64,000 nt of DNA from Ruegeria lacuscaerulensis (GCF_013033355.1 NZ_WQDY01000002.1:434001-498000); one strand, 5' to 3'; numbered from the stretch's first letter, positions 41,843 to 51,465 are shown. Numbers and translations are program-made. The notes: generated by a model from the sequence alone, not told the origin.

Positions 41843-43324
41843 ATGCCGCAACAGATTTCGAACTCCTCTGAGTCCACGCGCGACATGCAATTTCTGCATT
41901 GGGTGCGCATTACCCGATCCAATTTCAGAACGCTCGGGTGGCGCCGCATCGTAAAGGGCGGGCGCCTTAGCGATGTAGGCCGCCTGCCTCGTTACGTGGC
42001 ATTATACCTTCTTGGTGCGAGTTGCATCTGGGCCCCGATCAGCGGCCATTTGGCGACCGCGCCTGTCAAATACACCTCTCACGCATCATTAATCCTGCCA
42101 GGATCTGGCGCTTCGGCATCGGTCAATCTGGCCAATATCGGTCAGGCATCCTCGTACGCGAATTCCGCCTTTGCCAACGGGTCAATCAGCCCGACCGAGA
42201 CGTATAAACGTTTGTTGTCGGCCGACCGTATACTCGACGCGGCAGCCAAGGCGGTAGAGGCTGACCGGGACGCGTTTGGAAAGCCGCGGGTGCAACTGGT
42301 CGATCAAACCAGCCTGATCCATATCGAGCTTCAGGCGGCCTCTCCGGCAGACGCTCAGCAATATGGAGACGCCTTGGTGGCCGCCTTTTTCGCTGAGATT
42401 GACGCCCTGCGCGCCGATGAAATTGCCACCCGTGAGGCCAGCAATACCGGCGCGATCGAAGACTACACGAGCGCGATTCAGGCTACGCGCGCCGAGATCA
42501 AACAGCTGCAATCGCAAAGCGGTCTGATATCAGTCGCGCAATACCAAGAGCAGGTCGCCGCTAATGACCGTGCAAAGCAGGAGCTGCGAACGCAGGAGAG
42601 CGAGCTGGCACGCCAATCGGAACGTGTCGCCGCGCTTCAAGTCGCGTTGAATCTGCCCTCTGACGCAGCGGCGGCAACGCTGAAACTCTATGCTGATGCG
42701 CAGTACCTATCGTTGCTTGCGGATGTGTCGGTGGGGGCTGCAAAGCTGGCGCAAGCCGACGCGACCTACGGATCGCGCCACCCAATCTATGTGAATGCCC
42801 AAAACGAATATGAAGGGGCGCGTTCGGTTGCTTTAAAACGCGCGGCGCAGGTGACTGGTCTTGAGGTCGAGCAGCTCGGTGGACTGGATCGCGCGCCGGA
42901 AGGGCAACGGGCGCAGTTGCTCAGCGAGTTGGTGCGCGAAGATGCCTTGCGCGCCGGATTGGAAGAGCATGTCGCGACACAGCGCGCGCAAGTTCGTTTG
43001 GAAACCCTGCGCCTGTCAGACCTCGCCCCTATCGCCGCTGAATTGGAGGACCGGCAGAGAGATTTCGCCGTGGCAGAAGCCGTGTTCGCCTCTGCCATCG
43101 CGCGGTCCGAGTCGAAAAAGACCGATGTCTATGCCTCCTATCCCTTGATCCAAGTGCTGGAGAACCCGTCTCTGCCGACTCGCCCGTCTTCGCCGAACAA
43201 GAAGATCTCGATTGCCGCCGGGATCGTTGCAAGCCTTATGCTGCTGATGGGTTTGGTTCTGGCATGGATCCGGAACCCGCTGATCTCAAAGCTGCTGAAA
43301 GACCAGAAAGAGGCCGCAGTTTGA
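41843..43324 (+). CDS. Polysaccharide co-polymerase (Wzz/GumC-like chain-length protein), no kinase domain
   Basis: A 493-residue inner-membrane protein with a first membrane segment near residue 55-75 (YVALYLLGASCIWAPI), a long periplasmic part rich in coiled coil (about 170-430), PxxP-like NPSLPTRPSSPNK and a second membrane segment (IAAGIVASLMLLMGLVLAW). This layout is that of GumC/Wzc periplasmic parts, but there is no Walker-type tyrosine kinase at the C-terminus and no separate kinase gene in the locus. MPQQISNS at 41843 is taken as start because the upstream part is poorly coding. It controls length and links polymerase with the outer-membrane exporter. Confidence 0.9.
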   Translation: MPQQISNSSESTRDMQFLHWVRITRSNFRTLGWRRIVKGGRLSDVGRLPRYVALYLLGASCIWAPISGHLATAPVKYTSHASLILPGSGASASVNLANIGQASSYANSAFANGSISPTETYKRLLSADRILDAAAKAVEADRDAFGKPRVQLVDQTSLIHIELQAASPADAQQYGDALVAAFFAEIDALRADEIATREASNTGAIEDYTSAIQATRAEIKQLQSQSGLISVAQYQEQVAANDRAKQELRTQESELARQSERVAALQVALNLPSDAAAATLKLYADAQYLSLLADVSVGAAKLAQADATYGSRHPIYVNAQNEYEGARSVALKRAAQVTGLEVEQLGGLDRAPEGQRAQLLSELVREDALRAGLEEHVATQRAQVRLETLRLSDLAPIAAELEDRQRDFAVAEAVFASAIARSESKKTDVYASYPLIQVLENPSLPTRPSSPNKKISIAAGIVASLMLLMGLVLAWIRNPLISKLLKDQKEAAV

Positions 43325-44598
43325 CGCGTGTGGCCCCTCAAACGCCAGCCGAAAAGATCGTCTGGTGTACGCTGATCTGGACATGGCCGTTCTACGGGCT
43401 TGGCGCGCTGTATGTTGTCGGTCCGGTGCTAGGTTGGATGTTGGCTACGATAGCCGGGGTGTCACTTTATCTCGGCCCGGTGATCCGTTTGGATATGCGT
43501 GCAACGGGCCCTGTACCTGCTTTGGTCTGGATCTGGAGCGTTGGCATGCTGGTGATGCTGGTCTCACTTTGGGCAGGCCATGCGGATTGGAACCTCGGCA
43601 CCACCAAAACGATCAAATCGACTATCGGATGGGCAAAGGGTTGGGCGCTGATCCCGTTGTTTATCCTAGCAGGGGCGGTTTTGCCAATACGGCGCGAGGT
43701 TTTGGTCAGAGGGCAATGTGTGGTAGGCCTTTGGACCTTGTGCCTTCTGCCGTTGCTCATTGCCGCCCCGTATGCCGGTCTGCCGCATCTGCTGTTTACA
43801 TCTCCCCTTAAAGCAGTGGGCGGCCCGGGACCTGAATATTTCTCGGTCTACCTGTATACAATCGACCCCGCCAGCGGCACGCCACGGTGGCAGTTCTTTG
43901 CGCCCTGGTCGCCATTCGCAGCCTTGTTGGGTGTCTGCATGGTCCTATTTGCCCTGGAAGAAAAACACAGCAGCTGGAAGGTCATCGGCTTGGCTGCCGG
44001 AGTTCTGATGATCCTTATGTCCAAGTCCCGAATGGGTATGGTCGGATTGGTGATCTGCTCGCTGTCACCCCGCCTCTTGCCACTTGTCGCCCGCAGCTTG
44101 GGGTGGATTCTATTGTCTGCAGTCACCACCACCGTAGCCGTTTGGAGCGCAGTCTTTGTCGAATTCGGCAACCGAGCCCTTTACAGGTTCAAATCCGCGC
44201 GCGCCGATAGTACCCGCGTGCGCGAAACTCTGCAGCGTATAGCTTATGAGCGCTGGCAATCGGATGCGATGGTTTTCGGGCACGGCACAGTCAGACCCGG
44301 TGCGCATCTTGTTGAGTACATGCCGATCGGCAGCCATCACACCTGGTACGGATTGCTATTCGTGAAAGGGCTGACCGGATTTGCCGCGTTTCTCGTTCCT
44401 TTCCTCGGTCATTTAGCAATCGTCACCCTGGACGCCATAAAGTCGGAACGCGGGAGGCTGCCGCTCGGGCTGTTGCTCACAGTTCTCCTGCTGACCTTTG
44501 GAGAGAACGTTGAAATCCAAACCTATCTACTCTGGCCGACCTTACTGATGCTCGGATTGCATTTGCGAGAGGTCAAATCAGTGTGTCTGGGAAGCTGA
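43321..44598 (+). CDS. O-antigen/exopolysaccharide polymerase (Wzy-like) membrane protein
   Basis: A 425-residue inner-membrane protein with 10 or more hydrophobic segments and a large loop around residues 170-210. The segment GSHHTWYGLLFVKGLTGF is typical of O-antigen ligase/polymerase (Wzy_C) proteins. The start is TTG 43321 overlapping the preceding stop (TTGA), with AGAGG upstream; an ATG at 43264 would lie deep within the PCP gene. With the flippase and PCP protein it completes a Wzx/Wzy-dependent export route. Specific linkage unknown. Confidence 0.85.
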   Translation: MTRVAPQTPAEKIVWCTLIWTWPFYGLGALYVVGPVLGWMLATIAGVSLYLGPVIRLDMRATGPVPALVWIWSVGMLVMLVSLWAGHADWNLGTTKTIKSTIGWAKGWALIPLFILAGAVLPIRREVLVRGQCVVGLWTLCLLPLLIAAPYAGLPHLLFTSPLKAVGGPGPEYFSVYLYTIDPASGTPRWQFFAPWSPFAALLGVCMVLFALEEKHSSWKVIGLAAGVLMILMSKSRMGMVGLVICSLSPRLLPLVARSLGWILLSAVTTTVAVWSAVFVEFGNRALYRFKSARADSTRVRETLQRIAYERWQSDAMVFGHGTVRPGAHLVEYMPIGSHHTWYGLLFVKGLTGFAAFLVPFLGHLAIVTLDAIKSERGRLPLGLLLTVLLLTFGENVEIQTYLLWPTLLMLGLHLREVKSVCLGS

Positions 44599-44802
44599 TA
44601 CGCCGCTAGGATTGTTGCGACACCAGCGTAGTGTCAGACGTCACTCTTTTGGGTTGGTTCTTCACTGCTGATAGGGACATTTTGACCTTGTAAAGTGAGT
44701 ACTTTCACATCGGGCAACCAACGAATTGACCGTGAAATGCTCTTCAGCCCGGCATTTAGTGGCACTAGTCGCCGACTAGAGCCGGCTGAAAGGAGCCGCT
44801 CG

Positions 44803-45084
44803 TTGTCTCTCTACTCAAAACTCTTCGGCGGCGTTGAGAAGTCCAAGCCGGACCCGCTCTCTTACAAAGGGTTCGAGATCTTCCCCGACCTGATGGCGGA
44901 AGGCAGCAAATACCGTCTGTTGGTCCGTTTGGAGAAGACCATCGACGGAGATCGAAAGACCCATACTTTGATCAGGGCGGACGTGTTTGACAGCCGGAAT
45001 CAAGTCGAGAGCTTTAGCATTGCAAAGCCGAAGCAAATGATTGGTGAGCAGGACGAAAACGTTTTCGACTTGGCAAGCCGGTAG
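44803..45084 (+). CDS. HlyU-family protein
   Basis: A 93-residue protein starting at TTG 44803, preceded by AAGGAG at eight bases; the product begins MSLYSKLFGG, the family's usual N-terminus. Landmarks are YKGFEIFPD, RLLVRLEKTIDG and TLIRADVF, then KQMIGEQ. HlyU was named as a haemolysin regulator in Vibrio; the alphaproteobacterial members are common and their role is not established. It stands alone between the polysaccharide locus and the MscS pair. A longer GTG start at 44695 is less likely. Confidence 0.85.
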   Translation: MSLYSKLFGGVEKSKPDPLSYKGFEIFPDLMAEGSKYRLLVRLEKTIDGDRKTHTLIRADVFDSRNQVESFSIAKPKQMIGEQDENVFDLASR

Positions 45085-45437
45085 CTTGAAGCTCGATCTA
45101 TGATCGGGAGCACTATATGAGCGGCACCGTGCGCGCGCCGCTAGGCATGCTTCTACGTCCAAGATTGAACGGACGGCTTAGGTTATCATTGGTCAACCAT
45201 TTGTTGGGCAAAGGAGACTGTTTATCCGTCCTGTTGGTTTGTTAACGGATTCCGCAAAGCGCGGAAAGCGAACGTTCGCGTAAAACACTGTAAGACAGGT
45301 TTGTCCCGCATCGCAGTCACTAATGTACTGCAGAGAGAATGGCTCCTTTGCGGACGGAGCAGACAAGCGTACTCAATCACCGTTTTTTGCAACACGAAGC
45401 TCAAGCACCGACACTGAAAGCCAATTGCTGAATGCGG
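45085..45437. other. Non-coding gap
   Basis: About 350 bases between convergent genes. I see no gene, RNA or clear terminator. A few short AT-poor palindromic pieces (for example CCGCAAAGCGCGG near 45250) look like decayed repeat DNA. Confidence 0.35.
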
Positions 45438-47051
45438 TTATTCAACTTGATGAGCAAGCTTTCCGTCCCATTCTTCTGTCGAAACCTTGGGTTCCGGCGG
45501 GTCTGCAATGTAGGACGGTGTCATTATCTGTGTTCCGTTTTCATTAAACACATCGACAATGTTTTCGCGCAAATCCGACAAAATCTTGGGCAAGCTCGAT
45601 CCGCGCGAAGTATATGCGTTAATCTCATAATTGATTGCGTAATCAGCAAGCTGCGTCCATAGGACAAAAGGTTCGGGGCTCTTTCTTAACCCTTGGGTTC
45701 GCTGAGCAGCTTCTATCAGCATCGCTTTAATCTTCTTTGGTGGCTCCTCGTATCCGATCCCTACTGTCGTGTGGACCAACAGCCCTCGGCCATCCACTTT
45801 GCGCGAATAGTTTACGACCTCGGAGTTGAGCAGCTGTGCATTTGGAATGCTTATCATCTCGTTCTTTATCGATTTAATCAGTGTTTCCATTAACTTGATC
45901 TCTGTTACGTCTCCGATCTTGTCGCCAACCTGAATGCGGTCACCGACGTTGGTACTGCGTCTGTAGATGACAAACAGGCCGGCCATCATGTTTGAAACAA
46001 CGGTGTTCGAACCGAGCGAAACCATAATACCCGCCAAAATCGTCAAGCCCTGAAAAGCCCGGGAATCGGAACCAGGGATATAGGGGTAGGCAAACACAAG
46101 CGCGATGACGATGACCAACGCTCTGAACAACATGTTGGTAGGAGCGATCCAATGATCTTCAAAGTCTTTGAGTTCGAAAGCACCATTCTCGAGGTTTTCA
46201 AAGAACAGATCGAGGCCGCGAATTGCCAACCGTGTCACAGCTGCGATGATTGCGAGCATGACTAAGTTGGGGACGTATCCAACAATCGCCAAAACAACAG
46301 TTACGAGCGGCTCGCTTACGTACTTCAAGAGGATCTGGGCTATGCCCTGCGTTTCAGCAAAGGAGAGCAGCACTAATGAAAGGTAGTAATAGAAAAAGAA
46401 CAGAAACAGGACCCACATCAAAATGTGGATTGAATAGACGATAATCGACGCGATTGCCCTGCTTCGTAAGATCGATTTTGTGGCTTCCTCAACGCCTTCA
46501 GCTCTCTTTTCCAAGTTGTTTCTGATGTAGTCCAATAGCTTTCGCCGCTTCGCAAAAAACGCATACGAAGCGAGGGCAAAGACTGCCGTCCAAGCAAATG
46601 CAGCCATCGCACTATCTACTCTGCCCTCATTGGACCGAGCATCTCGGTATTGAAGGATCGCAGTCTCAATCGCTTCAGCCTGAAGCCCAGCCAGAACCTC
46701 AATAGCCATTTGTTCGTGCTCGGCGTCAGCTTGGGTGGTTATTGTAACCATTTGCCCGTCGACGCGTATCATTTTCCCAAATTCGGCGTCCGAAACCTGA
46801 ACCTGAACCGAAGCTTTCTTAGAAGCATCGGCGACCTGAGCAATCCGTTCCTCGATCTTTCTCGCTCGTTCGGTAGCGGGCAACGCACTTGATCCGCGAA
46901 CCAAGAATAACTCTTCGCCATCCACAATCACTGGCGCAATAAATTCGGGATCCTCTCTCCCTTCAGCCGGTGCGACAATTTCTTCAGACTGAGCAAGCGC
47001 AACAGTGCAGGCAAATAGAAGCGGCAGTAACCATAACGTAAGAGCCCTCAT
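45438..47051 (-). CDS. Large MscS-type mechanosensitive channel, second of a tandem pair
   Basis: A 537-residue inner-membrane channel with a signal peptide (MRALTLWLLPLLFACTVALA), a periplasmic stretch to about 150, several membrane helices and the MscS core: pore helix LTILAGIMVSLGSNTVVSNMMAGLF followed by the beta domain NVGDRIQVGDKIGDVTEI (landmarks SLGSNTVVSNMMAG and VGDRIQVGD). It opens under membrane tension and releases solutes on osmotic downshock. The start overlaps the stop of the upstream MscS gene by ATGA. Having two different large MscS genes coupled in one operon suggests a hetero-oligomer or graded response. Confidence 0.92.
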   Translation of the reverse strand: MRALTLWLLPLLFACTVALAQSEEIVAPAEGREDPEFIAPVIVDGEELFLVRGSSALPATERARKIEERIAQVADASKKASVQVQVSDAEFGKMIRVDGQMVTITTQADAEHEQMAIEVLAGLQAEAIETAILQYRDARSNEGRVDSAMAAFAWTAVFALASYAFFAKRRKLLDYIRNNLEKRAEGVEEATKSILRSRAIASIIVYSIHILMWVLFLFFFYYYLSLVLLSFAETQGIAQILLKYVSEPLVTVVLAIVGYVPNLVMLAIIAAVTRLAIRGLDLFFENLENGAFELKDFEDHWIAPTNMLFRALVIVIALVFAYPYIPGSDSRAFQGLTILAGIMVSLGSNTVVSNMMAGLFVIYRRSTNVGDRIQVGDKIGDVTEIKLMETLIKSIKNEMISIPNAQLLNSEVVNYSRKVDGRGLLVHTTVGIGYEEPPKKIKAMLIEAAQRTQGLRKSPEPFVLWTQLADYAINYEINAYTSRGSSLPKILSDLRENIVDVFNENGTQIMTPSYIADPPEPKVSTEEWDGKLAHQVE

Positions 47052-48370
47052 GATTTTGCTCCTTCTACGGGAATTATGTGCACATCGCGTTGCGGGAACG
47101 GTATGGATATACCTTCCGTGTCAAACCGTTCTTTTGCTTGACCAGTAAGGTCCCAATAGACAGTCCAATAGTCATCGGATTTGGACCATGGACGGCAGAA
47201 GATGTTGACGGAGTTGTCTCCCAACTCACCCACGAAAATTTCTGGTTCTGGTGTCTTCAGACAAAGCTGGTGACGCGCAACCAAGTCCTTGAGGACCTCA
47301 ATTGCTTGGGCAGCGTTGTCCGAATAGGCGATACCAAAGACCAGATCGACCCGACGTTCTTCGGATGCACTTACATTAGTAATCACATCCCCCCAAATCT
47401 TACTATTTGGAACTATGATAATCTGATTGTCGAAAGTTCTGATCTTGGTCGAAACCACCGACATCTCATCCACAAACCCAGATGAGCCGCCTACTTGGAT
47501 ATAGTCGCCAGTGTCGAATGGCTTGAGAACCATGATCATCAGACCGCTTGCGAGGTTTCCCAGCGTTTCCTGCAATGCAAAGCCCAGGATGAACGACAAA
47601 CCGCCGAGCACGGCAAAAAGCGGTGTAACGTTAACTCCGAACAAAGCTAAAACGACGAGTATACCAAGGACGAAAACGGCCCAATATACGGCGGTGGCAA
47701 TGAAGCGTTTCAGCATTCTGGAGATAGTTGGAATTTTGTTCAAACCCCGTTCAGTGACCCGGCGCACCATTCGAGCAATGAACATCATGGCCCAAACTGC
47801 CAACAAAACACCCAGACCGGCCATCAGGAGACCGACGCCCCCATCCCACGAGAACAACCACGCCCAAGCGTTCTGAAAAAGCGTTTGAAGGTCGGTAGTT
47901 TTTAGGGCTCCCGTTTTCAACGCGAGAATATAGTTAGTATGCGGTTCTAGATCTTCCGCCTTCGCGCCTTTCAGGGTCCATGCTTCGAGTACCAGGCGAT
48001 AGTTGTTGAGAATTTCTGATCCAGAGTCGTTCAAGGAGGACAACTGAGACCGCAAGGTGTCTTCCCGAGTTCCGCTCGCCGACCGAAGTTGCAAGTTTAC
48101 TTGCGCGACTTCTTCGAGCCGAGAGCGCACATAACTCTGCCAAGTACCAGCAATCTGGGAAAGCTCTTCCGCAGTTAAGGGAACAAGTAGGATCTCGAGA
48201 TCGTCGGCCGCAATTATCTCATCTACGACTGCATCCATAAGATCGTCGCTTTTCGCCTCCGAAACTTCTTGGTCCGCCACAGTTTCTTGCGCGCCGGCAG
48301 GAAAAGCGCCTGATAACGCCGCAAACCAAAGGAATGACCAAATCGTCAACGTTTTCAGTGCTCGTCTCAT
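47048..48370 (-). CDS. MscS-type mechanosensitive channel, first of a tandem pair
   Basis: A 440-residue channel protein with a signal peptide (MRRALKTLTIWSFLWFAALSGAFPAGA), a periplasmic helical region to about 170, then membrane helices. The pore region is GGLSFILGFALQETLGNLASG and the beta domain FDTGDYIQVGGSSGFVDEM (landmarks ALQETLGNLASG and FDTGDYIQVG). It responds to membrane tension. First gene of the pair; its promoter must lie in the 325-base gap upstream. Confidence 0.94.
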   Translation of the reverse strand: MRRALKTLTIWSFLWFAALSGAFPAGAQETVADQEVSEAKSDDLMDAVVDEIIAADDLEILLVPLTAEELSQIAGTWQSYVRSRLEEVAQVNLQLRSASGTREDTLRSQLSSLNDSGSEILNNYRLVLEAWTLKGAKAEDLEPHTNYILALKTGALKTTDLQTLFQNAWAWLFSWDGGVGLLMAGLGVLLAVWAMMFIARMVRRVTERGLNKIPTISRMLKRFIATAVYWAVFVLGILVVLALFGVNVTPLFAVLGGLSFILGFALQETLGNLASGLMIMVLKPFDTGDYIQVGGSSGFVDEMSVVSTKIRTFDNQIIIVPNSKIWGDVITNVSASEERRVDLVFGIAYSDNAAQAIEVLKDLVARHQLCLKTPEPEIFVGELGDNSVNIFCRPWSKSDDYWTVYWDLTGQAKERFDTEGISIPFPQRDVHIIPVEGAKS

Positions 48371-48695
48371 CTATCTGTCCCCCACCTATTTAGCAGTCGA
48401 AGAGAGCACACTCAGACGCAACAAATCCAGAATTATGTTTATGTTTGAATGTTTCACTGTGACCAACAGATACTTTGTGTGGGTCTAACTCTAGATCTGA
48501 TCACTCACCCGGATCAGCCGGAAATCTGTACTCTGCTGGAAACGCTCACGCCAGTTTAAGTAGGTTAGCCGAAAGCTTGAAGCCTAGGGCCAAGAGGCAA
48601 ACACAAACAAAAGAAGGACCCCGCAAACAGCGGGGTCACGACACGGTTCGAAATCACGATAACTCAACTAACTCGCGTTCTAGTAAGAGGCTATG
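48371..48695. other. Gap between mscS-like genes and IalB-like gene
   Basis: About 325 bases holding the terminator of the upstream secreted-protein gene (48617-48637) and presumably the promoter of the MscS operon. No gene is seen; no strong promoter boxes were recognised. Confidence 0.45.
48617..48637 (-). terminator. Rho-independent terminator of the secreted-protein gene
   Basis: GACCCCGC and GCGGGGTC form a perfect 8-bp stem with a five-base loop. Read on the minus strand it is followed by CTTCTTTTGTTTG, a T-rich tail, 58 bases after the stop of the gene at 48696-49217. Confidence 0.88.
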
Positions 48696-49217
48696 TCAGC
48701 TAGCAAGTGCAAGATTGCACTTTCGGCCTTCTTCCATTGCTTTCTTTGTACCGGTCAGATCCACAACGAAATTTGCGGATTTCTTTGGAAACGCAATCAA
48801 GGTCTGTCCCTCAGCTACGGCAGTCGCCATATTTGCGTCCTTTACAACAATATAACCACCTGAGTAGTCGTCCGCTAGCTTCTTGCTTTTAATACCTTTT
48901 GCACGGCCTTCATAAACGAAATCGTCAATTGCTATCTCGATTTTCTGGCGATTTTTAATGTCGATGTCAGCCTGCGTGAATACTCCCAAATAACCGTGTT
49001 TTTGGTTTTTGGTGAGACCCATTTGCATTACGTTTCCGCTCTCGAAGACCTTTTCAATAAGGCATGTACCAGAGTCGTTGTCAGCATATACAGTCCAGCC
49101 TTCAACCTCACTGTAGATCTCGAAGTTATCACTACTTGCCGGTATCGGATCTTTGGCAGCGGCAACAGTTGCACAAGCGGAGATTGCCACGGCGGCAAAT
49201 ATGGCAGCATATTTCAT
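48696..49217 (-). CDS. Secreted protein resembling invasion-associated locus B (IalB) family
   Basis: A 173-residue protein with a signal peptide (MKYAAIFAAVAISACATVAAA). The mature part has GWTVYADNDSGTCLIEK near the start and a C-terminal DLTGTKKAMEEGRKC, with two Cys that could pair. The layout (short beta-rich domain with a late amphipathic KAMEEGRKC helix) is like the IalB family, named from Bartonella but common in free-living alphaproteobacteria, where the role is unknown. It has its own GGGAGGAA Shine-Dalgarno and terminator, so it is monocistronic. Confidence 0.7.
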   Translation of the reverse strand: MKYAAIFAAVAISACATVAAAKDPIPASSDNFEIYSEVEGWTVYADNDSGTCLIEKVFESGNVMQMGLTKNQKHGYLGVFTQADIDIKNRQKIEIAIDDFVYEGRAKGIKSKKLADDYSGGYIVVKDANMATAVAEGQTLIAFPKKSANFVVDLTGTKKAMEEGRKCNLALAS

Positions 49218-49568
49218 GTGTTCCTCCCAAAAGATTACGCATCACGAAGCTTCTCTCGACGCAACGAATCCAAATATCGCGATGTGAATCCATTTCAACG
49301 TGTACAAGGTTTTCTCGTCAAAATTCCTGCAAAACGCTCTATGGGTCTTTGTCTGATCCCATCCTCTTTTTGTGGCATAGATATAGGTTAGTGAATGCCC
49401 ATCGCCTGCGCACGGAAAAGTCGGCTTTGGGCTCGAAGCAGTCATCCGACGGCACTAGCGATGAGACTGGTTTGTGGTTGCGAGCGGCATTGGGGCCGCT
49501 CTCAGGATTGGTCCGACATCGGCCCTCCCCGCACTATTCAACGAGTTTTCAAGCTTGACGCTGAGGTT
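49218..49568. other. Gap at the left edge of the terminase/recombinase unit
   Basis: About 350 bases. It contains TTTGGGCTCGAAG (49426-49438), the left block of repeat family A, and then sequence of no recognisable type up to the terminase stop. The left boundary of the mobile unit is probably here. No gene is seen. Confidence 0.45.
49426..49438. repeat. Intergenic repeat family A, short copy
   Basis: TTTGGGCTCGAAG is identical to the first 13 bases of the copies at 27251 and 29645, again within a non-coding gap. After 13 bases the match is lost, as if the copy were cut by insertion of the unit to the right. Confidence 0.5.
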
Positions 49569-51047
49569 CTACCGCCGTCTGACCCTCTCTCGATTGCGCT
49601 CCCGACGTTCGATGTTGATCCGGTGGTCCCGGCCCAATGCCCGGTAGAATCCCAGTCCCTTGGACCAGTTCAGAAAATGGGCAAAGCTGTCGACCTGATC
49701 GTCGTTGCGCCCGCGTGGAAAGGACTGAAGCTCTCGTTTGAATACCGGCAGCCAGGGTGCGTCTGCAGGCAGATACACCTTGCCCTCTTCGACAGGACCG
49801 CAAGCGGACTGGAACCGGGTTTCCTTGTCCTTGTCGGGTTTAATGCGTTCGTAGCGCCGACGGTCATCACGAAACAGCTCGTCCAAAAGAGGTTTGCCTG
49901 AGGCAGCATCTTCGATCAGAACGCGATCCGGTTCCCAACGGTGAACAAGCTGCAGTGCCTTGGCTTTTAGGTCTGGGTAGTCTACCTGCCCGCGCCAGAC
50001 GTCGATAAGATACCACGCATTTTCGCGGAACCCCCAGGTTGTACAGGCCGAGAAGTCGGACCGGGGATCCGCTGACATGCCCGTATCCCAGCTCTGAACG
50101 ACCAGCTGGAACCAACGACGATCTTCGATGGTCTCGTAGGTGCCAAACCACTCCCAGCGCAAGGGTGATCCGTCTGGCGCAATGGGGTTCTGCTGATACT
50201 GGCAATTGAACACGGCTGCGCCCATTTCACGACGCTTGGTATCCAGCGTGTTCTGATCCAGGCGCGACGGGCACAGCAGATCACCCGGCTTGCGGCGCAT
50301 GACCTTTCCACGCCCAAGAGGAACCGTTTCATGGTCTTCGGCGATGGCAGGCAGATTCAGATGCCGATAGGTGCCGCGTTCGAGCAGATAACCCGGCGGA
50401 TCCATCTCGTGCAGCCGCTGTGCAACCATAACCACACGCCCTTCGGCCGGGTTGTCGAAGCGCGACAGCAAGGTCCCCTCAATGAACTCCTGTGCCTTGA
50501 CCAGCTCGGCCTCGGAACCCGCATCACCAGCTTTCAGCAGGTCATCGATGATGATGTAATCGGCGCCATGGCCAGTAACAGAACTGCCGATGGAGACAGC
50601 CTTGCGACTGCCTCCCTTTGTGGTGCGGATTTCTTCTGAGGTGTTGCCCTTTTTAGCCAAGACAGTTTCAGGGAACATTTCCCGGTACCAGCGCGCAGAC
50701 ATGATCCGACGACAATCTTCGGAATGCTTGCGCGCCAGATCCAGCCCGTAGCTGGCAACAATAATCTTGGCGCTCGGTGAGTGCCCAAGAAGATAAGCGA
50801 CATATGCAACGGCCGCGGTGACCGATTTCAGGCAACGCGGCGGAATGTTGATGATCAACCGCTTGTTCTCGCCGACGCGAACGTTGTCCAACTCATGGCA
50901 CATGGCCCGCACATGCCAGGCCGGATCAAAGCTGCGGTCACTCCCCTGGTGCAGCGTGTCAAACACACGCCACACGAAGGGAAAGAAATTGTCCCGGCAA
51001 ACCTCGCGCGCGGCTTGCTGGACCATTCTGGGATCAGGAGCCGTCAT
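49569..51047 (-). CDS. Phage terminase large subunit (ATPase-nuclease)
   Basis: A 492-residue DNA-packaging motor. The N-terminal ATPase shows NIPPRCLKSVTAAV (Walker A-like, with RCLKS), IIVASYGLDLARKHSEDCR, IIIDDLLKAGDAGSE (Walker B) and VMVAQRLHEMDPPGYL (coupling motif). The C-terminal RNase H-like nuclease has QSWDTGMSADPRSDFSACTTW (first Asp), LIEDAASGKPLLDEL and GRNDDQVDSFAHFL. GAGGAGG precedes ATG 51047. It is complete, yet no portal, capsid, protease or tail gene follows: the stop is the end of the unit. Packaging into another phage's capsids or a non-packaging DNA role must be considered. Confidence 0.92.
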   Translation of the reverse strand: MTAPDPRMVQQAAREVCRDNFFPFVWRVFDTLHQGSDRSFDPAWHVRAMCHELDNVRVGENKRLIINIPPRCLKSVTAAVAYVAYLLGHSPSAKIIVASYGLDLARKHSEDCRRIMSARWYREMFPETVLAKKGNTSEEIRTTKGGSRKAVSIGSSVTGHGADYIIIDDLLKAGDAGSEAELVKAQEFIEGTLLSRFDNPAEGRVVMVAQRLHEMDPPGYLLERGTYRHLNLPAIAEDHETVPLGRGKVMRRKPGDLLCPSRLDQNTLDTKRREMGAAVFNCQYQQNPIAPDGSPLRWEWFGTYETIEDRRWFQLVVQSWDTGMSADPRSDFSACTTWGFRENAWYLIDVWRGQVDYPDLKAKALQLVHRWEPDRVLIEDAASGKPLLDELFRDDRRRYERIKPDKDKETRFQSACGPVEEGKVYLPADAPWLPVFKRELQSFPRGRNDDQVDSFAHFLNWSKGLGFYRALGRDHRINIERRERNRERVRRR

Positions 51048-51465
51048 CTTCCGCCTCCTCATCTTCAGGACCGCCGTCACTGCCCAGTTGGCCGGAAAAG
51101 AAATCCCGGAGGATATCAAAGTCAACACTGTCCGGCTCAACCGCACAGGCGCTTTCTTGCGGCTCCATGTCACTCGTGTTGAACAGATCTGTGTCCAGCT
51201 TCAGCAGCGCCATCAGCATTTTCGTGTCACCCTTCAATGCGCTGGCCGTGACCCGCTTGGCAATTGCCTCCGCCTTGGAAATCCGGACTTCCCGGTTGCC
51301 TTCGCGGACGGTGATCTTGGCTTCCAATTCGCGTTTCAGGCTGGCATTAACCCCTTTAGCACCTTTCGGGCGCCCTTTTGGATTGCCGGAGCGGCCTTTC
51401 TTGAACTGGGTTGCTTTGGGCGGTTTGCCGTAGCCCACCTCATAGTCCTTCGTATCGTCAGACAT
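51034..51465 (-). CDS. DUF5681-type protein, likely small-terminase-like DNA-binding partner
   Basis: A 143-residue protein with the DUF5681 signature near the N-terminus (KPPKATQFKKGRSGNPKGR), a basic loop, then helices (SLKRELEAKITV, KAEAIAKRVTASALKG) and an acidic tail (EDEEAEDDGS). Proteins of this family are encoded next to terminase large subunits in alphaproteobacteria; the order and size fit a small terminase subunit that recognises DNA, though this has not been shown to my knowledge. GGAGG precedes ATG 51465. It overlaps both neighbours (14 bases with the terminase, eight with the methyltransferase), so all three are one operon. Confidence 0.85.
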   Translation of the reverse strand: MSDDTKDYEVGYGKPPKATQFKKGRSGNPKGRPKGAKGVNASLKRELEAKITVREGNREVRISKAEAIAKRVTASALKGDTKMLMALLKLDTDLFNTSDMEPQESACAVEPDSVDFDILRDFFSGQLGSDGGPEDEEAEDDGS

